64,000 nt of DNA from Bacillus mesophilus (GTDB taxonomy: Bacteria > Bacillota > Bacilli > Bacillales > SA4), in contig NZ_JAAIWM010000008.1 in NCBI RefSeq assembly GCF_011008845.1, positions 1 through 64,000 of the forward strand, read 5' to 3'. The notes below the pieces were generated by a model. It was not told where the DNA came from, made no database searches, and saw nothing but the letters and a program-made list of their open reading frames with translations. Of this stretch, positions 18,016 through 26,183 are shown piece after piece; within the stretch, counting starts at the first letter, position 1; every line of letters begins with the position of its first letter. The position numbers were made by a program, and so were the translations under genes.

Positions 18016-20083
18016 ACAGTTCATTATGTTCGTTATTATTGGGTTCTTGTTTTTTTTTGGCATAGCAAAGCTTATGCCCTACTCTTATAGTTCCCTTCAA
18101 CATTATAAGGGGAGCTACTTTGAAACAGATCAGTTTGCTAATCAGGTAGTAGAGTTCTTACTGCTTTTTAATCTTACAACACAAAGCTCAAATGTTACGG
18201 TTGATTCATTTGAAGTGGAAGAGCGTAAAGAGTTTTTCTCTTCTCAATTATCAGAGAAAACAGCCTCCATCCTAGCAGAATACGAGGAGAAGATCGCAGA
18301 GAGTAATGAGAATAACGACAAAGAAGCTGTGGATGTACTCATCAAGGAACAGGACGAAAAAATTACTTCATTAGAAAAGGAATTCACAAAATCAGACGAA
18401 GAGATAGAAAAGATAATCTTAGAGGAAAAAAACAGCCAGCTTGAAGAGGAAATGGAATTTAGCCAATCTAGATTTAAAGAAGAACAAAGAGATTTTCAGT
18501 ACTATATTGAGGATCAAGATGGAAAGGTGTATTCGAACGTTAAAGGTAAGAATGAAACACAGTTGGAAAACGAAAGTTACTATTTCCAGAACTTCCCATA
18601 TCACACAAAATCAACAGATCAATTAACAGAGGTTAATCGTATGTTTATTACCGAGGGGATGAGTGGATATATTGCGGTCTCAAAAACGGATCAAAACTAT
18701 CACGGGTTATTAATCGAGGAAATGTATGATTTTATTGATGAAAAGAAAAGATTTTTCCTGAATTTTACGCTCGGGATCATTTCTTTATTAAGCAGTGTTT
18801 TTCTTGCCTTTAAAGTCAGAAAGCAAATTTACATCTTGGCTAAACCTTTTATAGCATTGTATGTGAAGACTAATATTGATCTGAAATTCCTTATATTTGG
18901 GTTTACTTCTTTTTTCTTGTTACTGTTTATAGATGCCATAAATGATCATTTTACTGGATTGCTTCTTTTTGGTATTACTCTAGTTCTTTGGAGTGGTCAA
19001 CTTTATTTAGTAAATCAAAAGAGTAGTACGTTAAAGGAAGAATGGAAAAATAGCTGGGTCTTGCAGCAAAAAGAAGTTCTCGACCGAAAGCTACTGAATA
19101 AACCATTGTTTAAGATTTTACTGTTATTAACCATAGCCTTCTTAACAGGGACGTCAGTTGTTTTCTTTCAATATAATTCTCATCCAATCTTCTATTTTGC
19201 ATTTGCTGGATTTATTGGTCTATGTCTATTGGTTTATGTATTAAAAAAACTAGCTTATTTTCAGGTAATCTTAAAAGCATCTGAAGACATGACTCTTGGA
19301 ATCGATAGCAAGGAATTGATTGTTAAGGGAAAGGGTCCATTAGCAGATTTAGCTAGTAATCTTAATAAACTAAAAGAGGGAGTCCGCTTCTCCCAAAAGG
19401 CTCAGGCGAAAAGTGAACGACTTAAAACAGAATTGATATCGAATGTTAGTCATGACTTACGAACACCATTAACCTCCATCATCAACTATACAGGTTTTCT
19501 TAAGAATAAAGGACTTAGTGAAGATGAGCGGGATAACTATATTGAAATAATCGACCGGAAATCACAACGATTGAAAGTGTTAATTGATGATCTATTTGAA
19601 GTCTCCAAAATGGCAAGTGGGGAGATTGAGTTAAATCTCGAAAAAGTCGATATTGTTCAGTTAGTTAAACAAACTATGGGAGAGTATGATGAGCAAATAA
19701 AGAATTCTAACCTTGATTTCAAGGTTTCTTCAAACCAATCCAAAATGTATACAATGGTTGATGGAGGGAAAATGTGGAGAGTATTTGATAATATCATTAG
19801 TAATATTTTAAAATACTCGCTCGATCACTCTAGGGTTTATATAAAGACAGAAGAGGTCAATAACGAAATCATTATTACCTTTAAAAATATTTCAAAGTAT
19901 GATCTAAAAGAAAATATTGATGAATTATTTGAGCGCTTTAAACGTGGTGATGATTCTAGGCATACAGAAGGATCAGGCTTGGGGTTGGCAATCGCTAAAT
20001 CCATCGTGGATCACCATGAGGGTCAACTTGATATTGAATTAGATGGAGATTTGTTTAAAACAGTTGTAACATTAAAGAAGTAG
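18005..20083 (+). CDS. sensor histidine kinase with large extracytoplasmic domain
   Basis: About 692 residues. One N-terminal membrane segment, then roughly 220 residues outside the cell rich in charged helices (a likely coiled coil at about 80-165), then five further membrane segments up to about residue 412. The kinase core has the H box SNVSHDLRTPLTSI (His near 483), the N box FDNIISNILKYS and the G box GSGLGLAIAK. The start is TTG 18005 or TTG 17993; both overlap the regulator gene, so translation is coupled. The multi-segment membrane module suggests sensing within or near the membrane. The signal is unknown. Confidence 0.9.
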   Translation: MKNKQFIMFVIIGFLFFFGIAKLMPYSYSSLQHYKGSYFETDQFANQVVEFLLLFNLTTQSSNVTVDSFEVEERKEFFSSQLSEKTASILAEYEEKIAESNENNDKEAVDVLIKEQDEKITSLEKEFTKSDEEIEKIILEEKNSQLEEEMEFSQSRFKEEQRDFQYYIEDQDGKVYSNVKGKNETQLENESYYFQNFPYHTKSTDQLTEVNRMFITEGMSGYIAVSKTDQNYHGLLIEEMYDFIDEKKRFFLNFTLGIISLLSSVFLAFKVRKQIYILAKPFIALYVKTNIDLKFLIFGFTSFFLLLFIDAINDHFTGLLLFGITLVLWSGQLYLVNQKSSTLKEEWKNSWVLQQKEVLDRKLLNKPLFKILLLLTIAFLTGTSVVFFQYNSHPIFYFAFAGFIGLCLLVYVLKKLAYFQVILKASEDMTLGIDSKELIVKGKGPLADLASNLNKLKEGVRFSQKAQAKSERLKTELISNVSHDLRTPLTSIINYTGFLKNKGLSEDERDNYIEIIDRKSQRLKVLIDDLFEVSKMASGEIELNLEKVDIVQLVKQTMGEYDEQIKNSNLDFKVSSNQSKMYTMVDGGKMWRVFDNIISNILKYSLDHSRVYIKTEEVNNEIIITFKNISKYDLKENIDELFERFKRGDDSRHTEGSGLGLAIAKSIVDHHEGQLDIELDGDLFKTVVTLKK

Positions 20084-20171
20084 TTTTGAAGAATAGCTTG
20101 ATAAATAGGGAAAGATATCTCTACTCACAGTTCTTGAGATATATTATTCTGATTTGCAGGATATAGAAAAA

Positions 20172-20215
20172 ATAAAGAATCAGAGTAGGCAAACTTGTCT
20201 GCTTTGATTTTCTTT
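20172..20215 (+). terminator. possible terminator after the sensor kinase gene
   Basis: An imperfect long stem (AAAGAATCAGAGTAGGCA against TGTCTGCTTTGATTTTCTTT) followed by GTTTT. Mismatches and a bulge make it a weak call. Confidence 0.4.
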
Positions 20216-20301
20216 GTTTTACCCAGAAGCCGACATCATTTATAATAATCCTAATCCAAATGCATTATTTATATCTAAACTTCATATAGATGATACGTAA
20301 A

Positions 20302-20310
20302 TGCTATAAT
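20302..20310 (+). promoter_or_regulatory. extended -10 promoter element
   Basis: TGCTATAAT is a perfect extended -10 (TGnTATAAT). No good -35 is present 17 bp upstream, as is common for extended -10 promoters. It lies 22 bp before the start of the 58-residue frame and probably drives it together with topB. Confidence 0.6.
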
Positions 20311-20332
20311 AGTAGAATAGGAGTGAGTTTTA

Positions 20333-20509
20333 GTGGAAAAAATTATCATGGAGATCACTCAAAATTTCGAAAACATGAATAGAAAAAATAAAGTGCCTCA
20401 CAGTAAAGCGGAAAACAACCACCATCTTTATCCTCAATCTGATAAGCAGGACCCACTCTTCTTAAAAATCCAATTAAACTACGAGCTAATTGAAGAATAC
20501 CTGGGGTAG
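20333..20509 (+). CDS. 58-residue hypothetical protein upstream of topB
   Basis: A short frame (MEKIIMEITQNFENMNRKNK..., ending ELIEEYLG) starting at GTG with AGGAGTGAG upstream and a perfect extended -10 promoter before it. The middle is polar and His/Asn-rich (AENNHHLYPQ); there are no membrane segments or cysteines. It ends 35 nt before topB and may be co-transcribed with it. I do not recognise a family. The case rests on promoter and ribosome-binding site quality. Confidence 0.5.
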   Translation: MEKIIMEITQNFENMNRKNKVPHSKAENNHHLYPQSDKQDPLFLKIQLNYELIEEYLG

Positions 20510-20544
20510 AGCTGTTAGCTAGCTAGGAATACAAGGAGTAAGAC

Positions 20545-22725
20545 ATGAAAGTAATTATCGCAGAAAAGCCAGATCAAGGAACAACACTTGCATCACCGTT
20601 TAAATCAAAGAAGCATCAAGGGTATATTGAAATCTATCCTAATGAACTTTTTGAAAATGGTGCTTATGTGACATGGGCTGTAGGACATCTATGCCAATTA
20701 GTTGCTCCAGAAAAATACAAGCCAGAATGGAAAAAATGGTCCCTAGAGCGTCTGCCAATTATACCTGAAAAGTTTCAATATGAAGTTGAGCGTTCTAAAT
20801 ATAAGCAATTTCAGGTGGTCAAAAGTTTATTAATGAAGAAGGATGTAACTGAAATCATTCATGCTGGAGATGCGGGGCGTGAAGGTGAACTAATTATAAG
20901 AAATATTGTAAATCTGGTTGGAATAAAAAAGCCCATGAAACGATTATGGATATCCTCCTTAACGAAGAAAGCAATTTATACTGGCTTTCAAGAACTATTA
21001 ACAGAGGAAGCAACACGAAATCTGTTTTATGAAGCTTATACAAGGGCTTGTGCTGACTGGGTTGTCGGAATGAATGCTTCTAGAGTATATAGTATCCTTT
21101 TAAAAAACAAGGGAATGTCGGATGTCTTTTCAGCAGGCCGTGTCCAAACTCCTACTCTAGCACTTATTGTAAAAAGGGAAAATGAAATTGATGCATTTCA
21201 ATCAGAGCTATTTTGGGAAGTATTAGCAACCTTTAACATGAATGATAAAACGTATGAAGGAAAATGGCAGAAAGATCAGGATTCCCGTCTTAAGGACGAG
21301 GCAATGGCAAAAAAGATTGCTGCATTTTGCGAGAATAAAGAGGCAGTTGTAAAGGAAATGCAAACGGAGAGAAAGGAGTATCAGCCTCCTTATCTATTTA
21401 ACTTATCTTCTTTGCAGGCAACAGCAAATAAACGTTACAAGTTTTCTCCAAAGAAAACGTTAGATGTTTTACAGCAATTGTATCAAAAAGGAATTGTTTC
21501 GTATCCTCGTTCTGATTCTTCCTTTATCACTGAGGGTGAAGCCGATACATTCCCGGAAATTTTAAAAAAGCTAAGTCAATTTGACGAATATAAAGAGCTA
21601 TTTCCTTTACCAGTTCCGTCTATTAAACAGAATAAACGCTACGTGAACGAAAAAAAGGTGACAGACCACTATGCGATTATTCCAACAGAACAGGTAGTTG
21701 ATCCTAAAAAACTATCAGGTGATGAACAGAAGCTTTATGATTTGGTCATAAGGCAATTACTTGCGGCACATCATGAAAAGGCGATTTTTGATTATACAAC
21801 GATTACTACCTTAGTGGAAGGTCGAGCGGAATTTGTATCTAAAGGAAAGCAGCAAATTCAGGAGGGATGGCGTAAAGTAATATTTCAGGATGACCAGGAT
21901 AAGGAAGTCATCCTACCTCTCGTTGAACAAGGTGAAAGCGGTAAGGTAACAAAGGTTAAGGTAAAGGAAGGGAAAACCCAGCCTCCGAAAAGATATACAG
22001 AAGGACAGCTTATCACCCTTATGAAAACAGCAGGAAAACATCTCGAGGACTCTGAGCTTGAGAAGATTCTCATGAAGACAGAGGGGCTTGGTACTGAGGC
22101 CACAAGAGCAGGGATCATTACCATGTTAAAAGATCGAAAGTACATTGATGTAAAGAAAAACCAAGTTTTTGCTACTGACAAAGGAAGAGTATTAATCCGT
22201 GCAATCGGTGATAAAATTCTAGCTTCACCTGAGATGACGGCCAAATGGGAGCAACGTTTGTCTGAAATTGGACAAGGTAAGGCCTCCGCTGGAATGTTTA
22301 TGGAACAAACGAAGAAAATGTCTGAGAGAATCATTCAAGATGCTGTAGAATCTTCCTCTGAGTGGAATTTCCAAGATCTAAATATATCGAGTATACAACG
22401 AGTAACGAGCAAAGCGTCAATTGGAACAGCAGTTGGTGATTGCAAGCTTTGTGGAGGTTCTGTCATAGATAAAGGTAATTTTTATGGTTGCTCGAACTAT
22501 TCTAATACAAAATGCTCGTTTACTGTTTCTAAAGTAATTCTAGGTAAAAAATTAAGTACAACACAACTGAAAAAATTGCTTAGTTCTGGACAAACAGACT
22601 TGATGAAAGGGTTTAAAAAAGGAGATAAGGAGTTTGAAGCACGTCTTCAATTTACAGAAGGGGGCTCAAAGATCACTTTTCTCTTTGCAGATAAGGAAAA
22701 AGTAAAGGCGAGTGAAAGTAATTAA
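20545..22725 (+). CDS. topB: DNA topoisomerase III (TopB)
   Basis: Type IA topoisomerase that passes single strands and resolves recombination or replication intermediates. The 726-residue protein matches the B. subtilis TopB length. The Toprim domain has Glu7 in MKVIIAEKPDQG and the acidic motif DAGREGE (109-115). The active-site Tyr is in SYPRSDS (Tyr320). A C-terminal zinc-finger-like region has CKLCGG and YGCSNYSNTKC. AAGGAG precedes the ATG. Confidence 0.96.
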   Translation: MKVIIAEKPDQGTTLASPFKSKKHQGYIEIYPNELFENGAYVTWAVGHLCQLVAPEKYKPEWKKWSLERLPIIPEKFQYEVERSKYKQFQVVKSLLMKKDVTEIIHAGDAGREGELIIRNIVNLVGIKKPMKRLWISSLTKKAIYTGFQELLTEEATRNLFYEAYTRACADWVVGMNASRVYSILLKNKGMSDVFSAGRVQTPTLALIVKRENEIDAFQSELFWEVLATFNMNDKTYEGKWQKDQDSRLKDEAMAKKIAAFCENKEAVVKEMQTERKEYQPPYLFNLSSLQATANKRYKFSPKKTLDVLQQLYQKGIVSYPRSDSSFITEGEADTFPEILKKLSQFDEYKELFPLPVPSIKQNKRYVNEKKVTDHYAIIPTEQVVDPKKLSGDEQKLYDLVIRQLLAAHHEKAIFDYTTITTLVEGRAEFVSKGKQQIQEGWRKVIFQDDQDKEVILPLVEQGESGKVTKVKVKEGKTQPPKRYTEGQLITLMKTAGKHLEDSELEKILMKTEGLGTEATRAGIITMLKDRKYIDVKKNQVFATDKGRVLIRAIGDKILASPEMTAKWEQRLSEIGQGKASAGMFMEQTKKMSERIIQDAVESSSEWNFQDLNISSIQRVTSKASIGTAVGDCKLCGGSVIDKGNFYGCSNYSNTKCSFTVSKVILGKKLSTTQLKKLLSSGQTDLMKGFKKGDKEFEARLQFTEGGSKITFLFADKEKVKASESN

Positions 22726-22870
22726 ATTATTAGATTGTCTAACATGTAAATGATAGGTTCTCTTGTTTCTTAGCGTGGTTAAACAAAAAAACATGCTGAA
22801 TTTCCAATGAAAGACGATCTAGTTGGTAACACTATCTAGTAAACAAACTATAGAGAGAAGGAAAAGAACT

Positions 22871-24181
22871 TTGCAGGATTTTTCCAAATTAGGGGTTAGT
22901 GAACCTCTACAACATGCACTTAAAAAGAACGGAATTTCACAACCAACACCTATTCAGGTGGAGGCAATACCTCACATTTTAGCGGGTAAGGACCTTATGG
23001 CGCAAGCTCAAACAGGTACTGGAAAAACTATTTCATTCATTTTACCGATTTTAGAAAAGATTAATGTCGAGCAGGAGTATATTCAATCTCTAATTGTTGC
23101 ACCGACAAGGGAACTTGCTATTCAAATAACTAATGAGTTTCAAAAGTATAAATCTGATTTAATCAATGTACTAGCTGTTTATGGTGGACAGGATGTTGAG
23201 CGACAATTAAAGCGTTTAGCGGGTACTGTCCATATAGTGGTGGGTACACCAGGGAGAATATTAGATCATCTTAGACGAGAAACGATTCAGCTTCAGAATG
23301 TCTCCATGTTAGTGCTAGATGAAGCGGATCAAATGCTACATATCGGCTTCATAAATGAAGTCGAGGATATCATAAAAGAAACCTCTTTTGAACGTCAAAC
23401 TATGCTTTTTTCAGCAACTCTAACAGATCAGGTCAAATCATTAGCCAAGAAATATATGCGTCTTCCGGTATCGATAAAGGTTGCGGATGAATATAAGACA
23501 CTTGAGGAAATTGAGCAACTTGTTTATGAAACCACCGATCGTCAAAAACAAGCATCTCTTTGTAAGATCTTAGATGAACACCGTCCGTTTTTAGCAGTCA
23601 TTTTCTGTAGGACGAAGCGAAGAGCAGACAAACTTTACGATGACTTGAAGGGGTTGGGGTATAATTGTGACGTTCTACACGGTGATCTGTCACAGCCTAA
23701 ACGAGAAAAAGTCATGGAGCGATTTCGTAAAGCAGAGATACAATATTTAATTGCTACAGATGTGGCTTCACGCGGATTAGATGTAGAAGGTGTAACGCAT
23801 GTATTCAATTATGATGTCCCTGAGGATGTGGATAGTTATATCCATCGAATTGGGAGAACTGGAAGAGCTGGTAGTAAAGGACTTGCCATTACGTTTGTAG
23901 CACCAAAGGATTTTCAGCAATTAAAACTGATTGAAAAAGAAATTGGGATGACTTTAGAAAGAAGAGAAAAGCTTGACCACGTTAGTATGAGGGATAATTC
24001 GAAAGAAGAAGGACGTCCTAGACGAAACAGCACCTCAACTAAAGCATCTAGTTCGGGTTCACGTTCTCATTCAAAAGGAGATCATTCATCACGTCGTGGA
24101 GGAAGAACGGCATCCAAAAGTGTAAGTAGTGGTCTAGGTAGAAAAAATGAGAGAGCTGGCCGACGATCAAACAATAGATAA
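22871..24181 (+). CDS. DEAD-box RNA helicase
   Basis: A 436-residue helicase with the full motif set: Q motif (PTPIQ), Walker A AQTGTGKT (46-53), PTREL, DEAD (150-153), SAT (181-183) and [10 protein letters not shown]. The last 60 residues form a Ser/Arg/Gly-rich basic tail, as in cold-shock or ribosome-assembly DEAD proteins, suited to binding RNA. The frame is open upstream to 22823, but TTG 22871 follows AGAAGG at 9-nt spacing and gives the typical start MQDFSKLGV. It is not clearly CshA, CshB or YfmL. The intergenic element at 24196-24360 follows it. Confidence 0.88.
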   Translation: MQDFSKLGVSEPLQHALKKNGISQPTPIQVEAIPHILAGKDLMAQAQTGTGKTISFILPILEKINVEQEYIQSLIVAPTRELAIQITNEFQKYKSDLINVLAVYGGQDVERQLKRLAGTVHIVVGTPGRILDHLRRETIQLQNVSMLVLDEADQMLHIGFINEVEDIIKETSFERQTMLFSATLTDQVKSLAKKYMRLPVSIKVADEYKTLEEIEQLVYETTDRQKQASLCKILDEHRPFLAVIFCRTKRRADKLYDDLKGLGYNCDVLHGDLSQPKREKVMERFRKAEIQYLIATDVASRGLDVEGVTHVFNYDVPEDVDSYIHRIGRTGRAGSKGLAITFVAPKDFQQLKLIEKEIGMTLERREKLDHVSMRDNSKEEGRPRRNSTSTKASSSGSRSHSKGDHSSRRGGRTASKSVSSGLGRKNERAGRRSNNR

Positions 24182-24195
24182 AGAACAAAAGCGCA

Positions 24196-24360
24196 AGCGC
24201 CCGGTTAGCCCCGACTAGCAAATGTTCCTACATCAATAAAAGGTGCTCTTTCCCTTTTCTCGATGTAGGGTTATTTGACCTAGGAAAAGTGCATTTTCTT
24301 TTCTCATCGAGGTAGGATGAAATTGCAAAGATCGTCGCAATTTCATCTTGGCTGGGCGCT
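24196..24360. repeat. structured intergenic element, three-armed
   Basis: An outer stem is formed by AGCGCCC (24196-24202) plus AGCC (24207-24210) with GGCT (24350-24353) plus GGGCGCT (24354-24360). It encloses three hairpins: CCTACATC/GATGTAGG (24227-24269), ACCT...AGGT (24278-24313) and the perfect 11-bp GATGAAATTGC/GCAATTTCATC (24316-24347). It is GC-rich at the ends and non-coding. It resembles intergenic repeat families I recall from Bacillus genomes, but copy number cannot be judged from one window. Confidence 0.65.
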
Positions 24361-24403
24361 GAAGCCGGATTCAAATGCACTAGCCCAAGCCAATCATAGA
24401 AAA

Positions 24404-24435
24404 TAAGAAAGCCAGTGATCTATTAAGATCCTGGC
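24404..24435 (-). terminator. DUF502 gene terminator
   Basis: GCCAG-T-GATC / GATC-CTGGC hairpin whose 6-nt loop TATTAA contains the stop codon of the minus-strand DUF502 gene. On the minus strand it is followed by TTTCTTATTTT. Confidence 0.75.
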
Positions 24436-25016
24436 TGTTTTGTTTTAGCAGTAGTAACACCACCAGATAGGACGAATTTCATTGCTTCTTCTGGTGAAAC
24501 ATCAAGGAATTGCACATCCTCTCTTGGAATGAGAAACGTGAACCCAGCAACCTGAAACGTTTGGGGTATATAAACTGCTATATGATCAGGTAAAGAATGC
24601 GAAAACCTTTCTACTTGTTCTGACGTTACAAAACCAATGACCTTCATTGAAGTATGAGGCATTGTTACAAGTGCCACTTTAGAAAAAGACTTTTTCTCAC
24701 CAAGAAAGGACTGGAAAGTATCCTTTATTACTGAATACAATGTCTTGATAAATGGAATTTTTTCTAATAAACGATCGATCAGCTCAATCATTCGTTTCGC
24801 TATAAACTTTGTGGATAACCACCCTAGAAAGGTAATAAGGGCGATCGTTACCAGGATGCCAATACCTGGTATGTAACTTTCCTCCATGAAAGGTTTTAAT
24901 GTGTTACCTAACAATCCATCTAAAAAAGAAAAAATCTGCACAACCACGTAAATCACAAGAATAATCGGTACAATTGTTAATAAACCTTTAACAAAATTAC
25001 TTATAAAAAACTTCAT
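24423..25016 (-). CDS. DUF502 family membrane protein
   Basis: A 197-residue protein with two N-terminal membrane segments (about 8-30 and 48-70), then PFIKTLYSVIKDTFQSFLG and a C-terminal soluble domain with VTMPHTS and AVYIPQTF. This is the pattern of DUF502 proteins, whose function is unknown. The frame continues upstream to 25160, but AGGAG at 7 nt and the family start MKFFISNFVKGLL favour 25016. The stop codon is in the terminator loop. Confidence 0.85.
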   Translation of the reverse strand: MKFFISNFVKGLLTIVPIILVIYVVVQIFSFLDGLLGNTLKPFMEESYIPGIGILVTIALITFLGWLSTKFIAKRMIELIDRLLEKIPFIKTLYSVIKDTFQSFLGEKKSFSKVALVTMPHTSMKVIGFVTSEQVERFSHSLPDHIAVYIPQTFQVAGFTFLIPREDVQFLDVSPEEAMKFVLSGGVTTAKTKQPGS

Positions 25017-25187
25017 TCTGTATCTCCTCTTTAAGTTAAGCCTTCTTCTCAAGGAACATTTGCTATGCCTGAGGTTAAATAAGCTGCTGGAACTTTTATT
25101 TAAGTATATGGAGACAATGATGAATAAATCAACTAAAAAGACAAAATATAACACAATCAATAGTTAATTTTGAAAGGGGCTATCCTA

Positions 25188-25487
25188 ATGATTTTCTATG
25201 CTTGTGTAAAATATGACGAACTGAATCCAGAAACGTACAAAGGTATTGAAGTTACAACAATAGGAAACGACACTGATGTCATTGCAAAGTTTGAATCCTA
25301 TGACCCGGTCCAAGATTTTCGTAATTTTAAGAGCTGGTCAGAAGGAGTTGGGGAGGACAACGTTGGATTTTGTGATAGCTTAAGACATTTTGCAAAAGAC
25401 TACCAAGAAGTTTCAAGCAATGATTCAGCTGAGATGCTTTCCATGATTTACGGAGGACATGAGGATTGTGAAAACCTTTACTCATAA
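25188..25487 (+). CDS. hypothetical protein, 99 residues
   Basis: A soluble, acidic protein (MIFYACVKYDELNPETYKG..., ending GGHEDCENLYS). I do not recognise a family. The ATG at 25188 follows GAAAGGGG at 8-nt spacing; an upstream in-frame start at 25170 overlaps that site and is unlikely. It precedes the CoA-binding protein gene on the same strand by 67 nt. Confidence 0.65.
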   Translation: MIFYACVKYDELNPETYKGIEVTTIGNDTDVIAKFESYDPVQDFRNFKSWSEGVGEDNVGFCDSLRHFAKDYQEVSSNDSAEMLSMIYGGHEDCENLYS

Positions 25488-25554
25488 GCAAATAAGTTGA
25501 ACATTGATACATAAACTAGCATACTGTAAGAAAACGGAAAAAGGGGTGCTAGGA

Positions 25555-25968
25555 ATGACTTTCACGAATCCTAGTAGGGAAACAATTGGTGAAATCCTGA
25601 AAAATAGTAAGCGTATTGCAGTTGTTGGACTTTCAGATAACCCTGAGAGAACCTCTTACATGGTTAGTGAGGCCATGCAAAGAGAAGGCTATGAAATCAT
25701 ACCAGTCAATCCCTACATTAGCGAAGCCTTGGGTGTGAAGGCTGTTTCATCTTTAAAAGAGATTGAAGGACATATTGATATCGTTAATGTGTTTAGAAGA
25801 TCTGAATACTTGGTTGATATTGCTAAGGACTTTCTTGAAATTGATGCAGATGTCTATTGGGCACAACTTGGGCTTGAAAACGAGAAAGTAGAGAGTCTCT
25901 TAAAGTCTAGCGGTAGAATACTCATAATGAACCGCTGCATAAAGGTTGAACATGCCTTAACAAAATAA
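25555..25968 (+). CDS. yneT: CoA-binding domain protein YneT
   Basis: A 137-residue Rossmann-fold protein of the CoA_binding_2 family. Motifs are IAVVGLSDNPERTSY (nucleotide-binding loop), YEIIPVNPY and the late VYWAQLGLEN and NRCIKVEH blocks. It is likely to bind CoA or a related nucleotide; biological role unknown. The start MTFTNPSRETIG is supported by AAGGGGTG 6 nt upstream. It sits just before parE, as in B. subtilis. Confidence 0.9.
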   Translation: MTFTNPSRETIGEILKNSKRIAVVGLSDNPERTSYMVSEAMQREGYEIIPVNPYISEALGVKAVSSLKEIEGHIDIVNVFRRSEYLVDIAKDFLEIDADVYWAQLGLENEKVESLLKSSGRILIMNRCIKVEHALTK

Positions 25969-25980
25969 ATTTATCTAATT

Positions 25981-26008
25981 AAATCCTTGATGTATCAAGG
26001 GTTTTTTT
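25981..26008 (+). terminator. yneT terminator
   Basis: AAATCCTTGA / TCAAGGGTTT stem (one G-T pair) with a TGTA loop and a run of T. Confidence 0.88.
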
Positions 26009-26183
26009 CATCTTTTTTAAAAAGGGTGTTTGCGAAATGATAAACTACAAGTACAATAAAGAATAGATGTTCGTTTGAAGATGAACAATGCAGTTAATGA
26101 GGAAAGCTCCTATGGGGCAGATATAGCAACTTTGAGCTATTGATTTTTAATAGCTCGCTTTAGAAGGAAAGGGGACGAACTCT
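26009..26183. promoter_or_regulatory. parE upstream region
   Basis: It holds the parE leader, with a perfect 7-bp hairpin GAGCTAT/ATAGCTC (26134-26156) 28 nt before the start. No T run follows, so it is not a terminator. No clear -10/-35 pair stands out. Confidence 0.35.

Noticed and set aside
26134..26156. Hairpin in the parE leader as an attenuator
   Set aside because: No T run follows, and no leader frame or competing pairing was found.
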